DNA of 64,000 nt from Reticulitermes speratus (taxonomy: Eukaryota > Arthropoda > Insecta > Blattodea > Rhinotermitidae), in the NCBI GenBank assembly GCA_021186555.1, contig JAJKFL010000237.1:578558-642557 (forward strand), given 5' to 3'. This document shows positions 59,690-64,000 of this stretch, piece by piece. The notes below the pieces were generated by a model. The model saw only the letters and a list, made by a program, of their open reading frames with translations, was not told where the DNA came from and searched no databases. The translations under genes were made by a program, and so were the position numbers. The first letter of the stretch is position 1. Every line of letters begins with the position of its first letter.

Positions 59690-59890
59690 ATGAAGGCACA
59701 TGGGGAACTTGAGGTATAGTTCCACTCATTCAGAACTTCATTACTACAGGAAGTTGAGTGGTCAGCTTATGCCCTGGCATCTTTAACCCTGGGGCAAGAC
59801 CCCAGCACCTACTGAAGATGGGGCGGTGTGTCCCACATTGGAAAGCAGGCCCAACTGAACTATGACCCCTCAGTCATCCAGCCCATGATC
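59690..59890 (-). mobile_element. Decayed SINE body
   Basis: The minus strand shows TTCAGTTGGGCCTGCTTTCC, GGTTAAAGATGCCAGGGC and CCTTCATGACATGCAG. The order of motifs is the same as in the SINE at 26834-27055, but strongly diverged. Confidence 0.45.
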
Positions 59891-60079
59891 TCATGACAGT
59901 AGACTGTGCCTACATCATCAGGGTCAAAGTAATTCAAGCAAATGATTACTTATATCTTGAATGTGCAAGCAGCAACTCTTCCAAAGCACTGGCAACTATT
60001 TAACAATTGGCCCCCTTAAAACTTCAAATCTTTTTGATTTTGTCTTTTTGTTCCTCATTACATATGCACAGCTCATAAC

Positions 60080-60279
60080 CAAACCAGTACAGCCTTCATT
60101 AGGGTCATTTGACACCCTTAATACATCCGGATGTGGTGACTTCGGGTGTTTGTAAAACGTTGATTTCAGTTCCCCAAACCAACTGCTTATCTCAACATGT
60201 CTCTCTCCACTGATTACACCTTGATCTTTGAACACCAACAGCCGGTGAAGAGCGACATCTTTCTTGATCTGCTCTACAA
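60080..60279 (-). CDS. Dioxygenase exon 2
   Basis: The acceptor is clear. The 3' border is uncertain: donors gttatg at 60079 or gtttgg at 60084 would both end the exon within EGCTGL. The frame stays open beyond, into intron-like sequence (MSCAYVMRNKK), which does not fit the family. Confidence 0.8.
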
Positions 60280-62129
60280 CTGCAAAAAAGAACAATTATA
60301 TATACATAATTATAATAATAAATCGATATGAAGTCAGAATTTTAAGAACAGAAACTGTTTGGTTAGAAACTATGTAATTGTTTGTGTACGTGCGTGTTGG
60401 TACGTTGATGATTACGTTCATATAAATTGTTTGTGTACGTGCGTGTTGGTACGTTGATGATTACGTTCATATAAATTGTTTGTGTACGTGCGTGTTGGTA
60501 CGTTGCTGATTACGTTCATATAAATTGTTTGTGTAAGTGCGTGTTGGTACGTTGCTGATTACGTTCATATAAATTGTTTGTGTACGTGCGTGTTGGTACG
60601 TTGATGATTACGTTCATATAAATTGTTTGTGTACGTGCGTGTTGGTACGTTGCTGATTACGTTCATATAAATTGTTTGTGTACGTGCGTGTTGGTACGTT
60701 GATGATTACGTTCATATAAATTGTTTGTGTACGTGCGTGTTGGTACGTTGCTGATTACGTTCATATAAATTGTTTGTGTACGTGCGTGTTGGTACGTAGC
60801 TGATTACGTTCATATAAATTGTTTGTGTACGTGCGTGTTGGTACGTTGCTGATTACGTTCATATAAATTGTTTGTGTACGTGCGTGTTGGTACGTTGCTG
60901 ATTACATTCATATAAATTGTTTGTGTACGTGCGTGTTGGTACGTTGCTGATTACGTTCATATAAATTGTTTGTGTACGTGCGTGTTGGTACGTTGCTGAT
61001 TACGTTCATATAAATTGTTTGTGTACGTGCGTGTTGGTACGTTGCTGATTACGTTCATATAAATTGTTTGTGTACGTGCGTGTTGGTACGTTGCTGATTA
61101 CGTTCATATAAATTGTTTGTGTACTTGCGTGTTGGTACGTTGCTGATTACGTTCATATAAATTGTTTGTGTACGTGCGTGTTGGTACGTTGCTGACTACG
61201 TTCATATAAATTGTTTGTGTACGTGCGTGTTGGTACGTTGCTGATTACGTTCATATAAATTGTTTGTGTACGTGCGTGTTGGTACGTTGCTGATTACGTT
61301 CATATAAATTGTTTGTGTACGTGCGTGTTGGTACGTTGCTGATTACGTTCATATAAATTGTTTGTGTACGTGCGTGTTGGTACGTTGCTGATTACGTTCA
61401 TATAAATTGTTTGTGTACGTGCGTGTTGGTACGTTGCTGATTACGTTCATATAAATTGTTTGTGTACGTGCGTGTTGGTACGTTGCTGATTACGTTCATA
61501 TAAATTGTTTGTGTACGTGCGTGTTGGTACGTTGCTGATTACGTTCATATAAATTGTTTGTGTACGTGCGTGTTGGTACGTTGCTGATTACGTTCATATA
61601 AATTGTTTGTGTACGTGCGTGTTGGTACGTTGCTGATTACGTTCATATAAATTGTTTGTGTACGTGCGTGTTGGTACGTTGCTGATTACGTTCATATAAA
61701 TTGTTTGTGTACGTGCGTGTTGGTACGTTGCTGATTACGTTCATATAAATTGTTTGTGTACGTGCGTGTTGGTACGTTGCTGATTACGTTCATATAAATT
61801 GTTTGTGTACGTGCGTGTTGGTACGTTGCTGATTACGTTCATATAAATTGTTTGTGTACGTGCGTGTTGGTACGTAGCTGATTACGTTCATATAAATTGT
61901 TTGTGTACGTGCGCGTTGGTACGTTGCTGATTACGTTCATATAAATTGTTTGTGTACGTGCGCGTTGGTACGTTGCTGATTACGTTCATATAAATTCCCA
62001 TTGACAGTTTACGTATGATGATTATAACATTAAAGCTTATTTACCTTCCGGCCTAGCTTCTGTTTTCAGCTCCACACCTCGCACTTCACACCCCAACTTA
62101 ATTGGTGTAAGGCAGTAATATTCTGTCAT
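60080..62129 (-). CDS. TauD/TfdA-type Fe(II)/2-oxoglutarate dioxygenase, first two coding exons (partial)
   Basis: Exon 1 is 62129-62045 (ATG 62129-62127; donor GAAG|gtaaat). Exon 2 is 60279 to about 60080 (acceptor cttttttgcag). The single base left by exon 1 and the two at the start of exon 2 complete a Val codon. The joined N-terminal third reads MTEYYCLTPIKLGCEVRGVE, LKTEARPE, VVEQIKKDVALHRLLVFKDQ, GVISGERHVEISSWFGELKS and TFYKHPKSPHPDVLRVSNDP. L-VFKDQ, E-s-WFGEL and HP-d-l-rVSND are landmarks of the TauD/TfdA family, which oxidises small organic substrates using Fe(II) and 2-oxoglutarate. The substrate is unknown. The metal-binding HxD motif should begin the next exon, which I could not find on the minus strand down to the gap at 54.5 kb. 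Confidence 0.8.
60376..61996 (-). repeat. 49-bp x 33 minisatellite in dioxygenase intron 1
   Basis: The unit on the plus strand is AATTGTTTGTGTACGTGCGT, GTTGGTACGTTGCTGATTAC, GTTCATATA. A gatgattacg variant is clustered at the low-coordinate end. It fills most of the 1765-bp intron and is the reverse complement of the 9-copy array at 46706-47146. Confidence 0.95.
62045..62129 (-). CDS. Dioxygenase exon 1
   Basis: Twenty-eight codons plus one base follow the ATG. LGCEVRGVEL is the typical first-strand motif of TauD-like proteins (G-EV-GV-L). The exon is too short to stand out as an ORF; its identity rests on the phase match and motif continuity with exon 2. Confidence 0.8.
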
Positions 62130-62550
62130 TCTTGTAGCGAGAAATGACAAAACCTTCATCTATACATATTGCCACAGGTTACCGTATCTTACTAAGCAAT
62201 TAGTTTCTATAGTTGACACAGCTACAACAACACACATAAGAATATAAAACTACATTTAAACCATCTAACCTCGACACACATCATGCAGTACAAATCATAA
62301 AAACCGACCCCACTTGCTTCCACTGCCAACCGTGCGGCGCATGCTAACATGTGTACCAACATTCACTGGTAAAATTCGCCAGAGTCAAACGATTCGCAGG
62401 TCACGACAGTTTTACTGTAACAGCAGTTTGCGGCTCGCCAGTCAATGGCTGTTGTCCGTTTTCCAGCGAAAATAAATGGGTGTTACACACAAAACGTAAA
62501 TACGCTATCAGCGCTGTAAGTTCGGACGTGTTTCCATGGCCGCCGACAGC
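62130..62550. other. Region upstream of dioxygenase exon 1
   Basis: This would hold the 5' UTR and promoter of the dioxygenase, if exon 1 is the first exon. No TATA-like or other element can be assigned with confidence. Confidence 0.4.
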
Positions 62551-63390
62551 ATAAAGAATAGTGAAATAGCAAATGTAAAAAGTACTAATTTCCTGGGAGT
62601 AGTAATTGATAATACCCTGAGTTGGGAAGATCATGTCGAAATGACTTGTAGTAAAATCAGCAGAAACCTATTTTTAATTACTAGACTATCAAAATTACTC
62701 GATCTAAATAGAAGAAGAATGTTATATTATGGATTGATATATCCCTTTCTCTCATATGGAATCATCGTATGGGGACAAAGTGCTAAGGCACTCACTAGAA
62801 GAATTTTTATTCTTCAAAAGAGGGCAGTAAGGTACATTGCAGGGTTAAAACACTTGGAATCTTGCAAAGATAGTTTTAGACATCCGAAGATACTAACAGT
62901 ATATTTGTTATACATTCAAGAAACAATCCTATATGTAAAAGAAAAGCGTAACTGCACTGTAAATAAACAAATACAGACACATAACACAAGAAATAATAAA
63001 GATTATCATATATATGGGCATAACTTAGAAACCTACAACAGTAAACCATCAGTAGCAGGCTGTATTTATTACATCAAATTGCCTAATAATATCAAACAAA
63101 CAGAAAATATTAACCAGTTTAAAAATAAATTGAAGGACTTACTTATTAAGGGGTGCTATTATTCAATAGATGATTATCTGAATGAAAATTCCTTGGAAAT
63201 TGGTTACTGATTTAGTTGATAATATACTATTTTATTTAAATAATGTGTAATTTTATACTGACATTTCTTAGAAATTGGCTACTGACTTAGTAGATAATAT
63301 TCTACCTTATTTAATATTCAATTTTATTTTAATGTGTAATTTTATATTGACATGTCCTATATCAATGTATTGGTCAACAGGATAAATAAA
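62551..63390 (+). mobile_element. 5'-truncated LINE (RT C-terminal end), open frame
   Basis: The frame reads KSTNFLGVVIDNTLSWEDHV, RMLYYGLIYPFLSYGIIVWG, RRIFILQKRAVRYIAGLKHL, and ends SIDDYLNENSLEIGY with TGA at 63208-63210. This is the region after the RT fingers and palm in Jockey/CR1-like LINEs; the endonuclease and YxDD core are absent. The 3' UTR contains two GAAATTGG-TTACTGA-TTAGT repeats and ends near the satellite. Confidence 0.75.
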
Positions 63391-63394
63391 ACAA

Positions 63395-64000
63395 CAAAAC
63401 ACATAAATACAGTCCGTACCGCGCAGTCAAACAATAACGTCTCAGTTATACAAACCGTCAGTTAAGCTGTACAGTGAAATAATCGCTGTTTGTTCTGAGA
63501 TCCACACAAAACACATAAATACAGACCGTACCGCGAGTAAACACACTCCGTCTCAGTTATACAAACCTCAGTTAATGCTGTACAGTGAAATAATCGCTGT
63601 TTGTTCTGAGATCCACACAAAAACACATAAATACAGTCCGTACCGCGCAGTAAACACACTCCGTCTCAGTTATACAAACCATCAGTTAATGCTGTACAGT
63701 GAAATAATCGCTGTTTGTTCTGAGATCCACACAAAACACATAAATACAGTCCGTTACCGCGCAGTAAAACACTTCCGTCTCAGTTACACAAACCAATCAG
63801 TTAATGTTGTACAGTGAATAATCGCTGTTTGTTCTGGATCCACACAAAACACATAAATACAGTCCGTACCGCGCAGTAAAACACCTCGTCTCAGTTACAC
63901 AAACCAGTCAGTTAATGTTGTACAGTGAAATAATCGCTGTTTGTTCTGAGATCCACACAAAACACATAAATACAGTCCGTACCGCGCAGTAAACACTCTC
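63395..64000 (-). repeat. 114-bp satellite array 4, inverted
   Basis: This is the reverse complement of the unit in arrays 1-3 (CCGCGCAGTAAACACACTCC, GTCTCAGTTATACAAACC, AATCGCTGTTTGTTCTGAGA). The units carry more indels than in the other arrays, and the array runs off the window end. Confidence 0.92.

Overview
This window is repeat-rich animal nuclear DNA, most likely from an insect. The exons have GT-AG splice sites, kilobase-scale introns and a metazoan S1A protease gene. The rest is mainly non-LTR retrotransposon debris, tRNA-derived SINEs and long minisatellite arrays. Several LINE ends (25.3-26.1 kb, 40.0-40.4 kb, and the endonuclease fragments at 6.5-16.2 kb) resemble, from memory, repeats that are very common in cockroaches and termites. 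Blattodea, perhaps the American cockroach, is therefore my best guess; this is inference. A run of exactly 100 N at 54.4 kb marks a scaffold gap.

Layout. (1) 1-16.45 kb holds three tandem, diverged copies of a segmental duplication. Each unit has a shared 5' flank, a minus-strand tRNA-derived SINE, a 20-bp-arm hairpin, an intronless class-3-lipase-like gene and a minus-strand RTE endonuclease fragment. There are four gene copies, and only the last (13397-14593) is open and keeps its serine nucleophile. Unit 1 also carries a nearly full-length RTE-type LINE. (2) 16.45-20.9 kb is non-coding and contains two related inverted-repeat DNA elements, one of them holding a palindromic insert with a 10-bp target duplication. 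(3) 20.9-30.8 kb on the minus strand holds a snake/venom-protease-like serine protease gene. Five exons rebuild the whole catalytic domain with matching intron phases, and its introns are full of repeats. (4) 27-54 kb is mostly repeats: two copies of a 1.5-kb dispersed repeat that each run into a 114-bp satellite, and many unrelated minisatellites (25, 28, 33, 37, 38, 40, 47, 49 and 62 bp periods). (5) 54.5-59.5 kb carries arrays of 123, 88 and 122 bp and a decayed RNase H-bearing LINE. (6) 60.1-62.1 kb on the minus strand holds the first two coding exons of a TauD/TfdA-type dioxygenase gene, with a 33-copy 49-bp minisatellite in intron 1. A truncated LINE and an inverted piece of the 114-bp satellite close the window.

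Only three loci look like host genes: the lipase-like cluster, the protease and the dioxygenase. They are unrelated in function, and nothing suggests that they act together. The most unusual signals are a hammerhead-ribozyme-like terminal module found repeatedly and mostly as divergent inverted pairs, tandem expansions inside LINE endonuclease coding sequence, and the lipase cluster itself.
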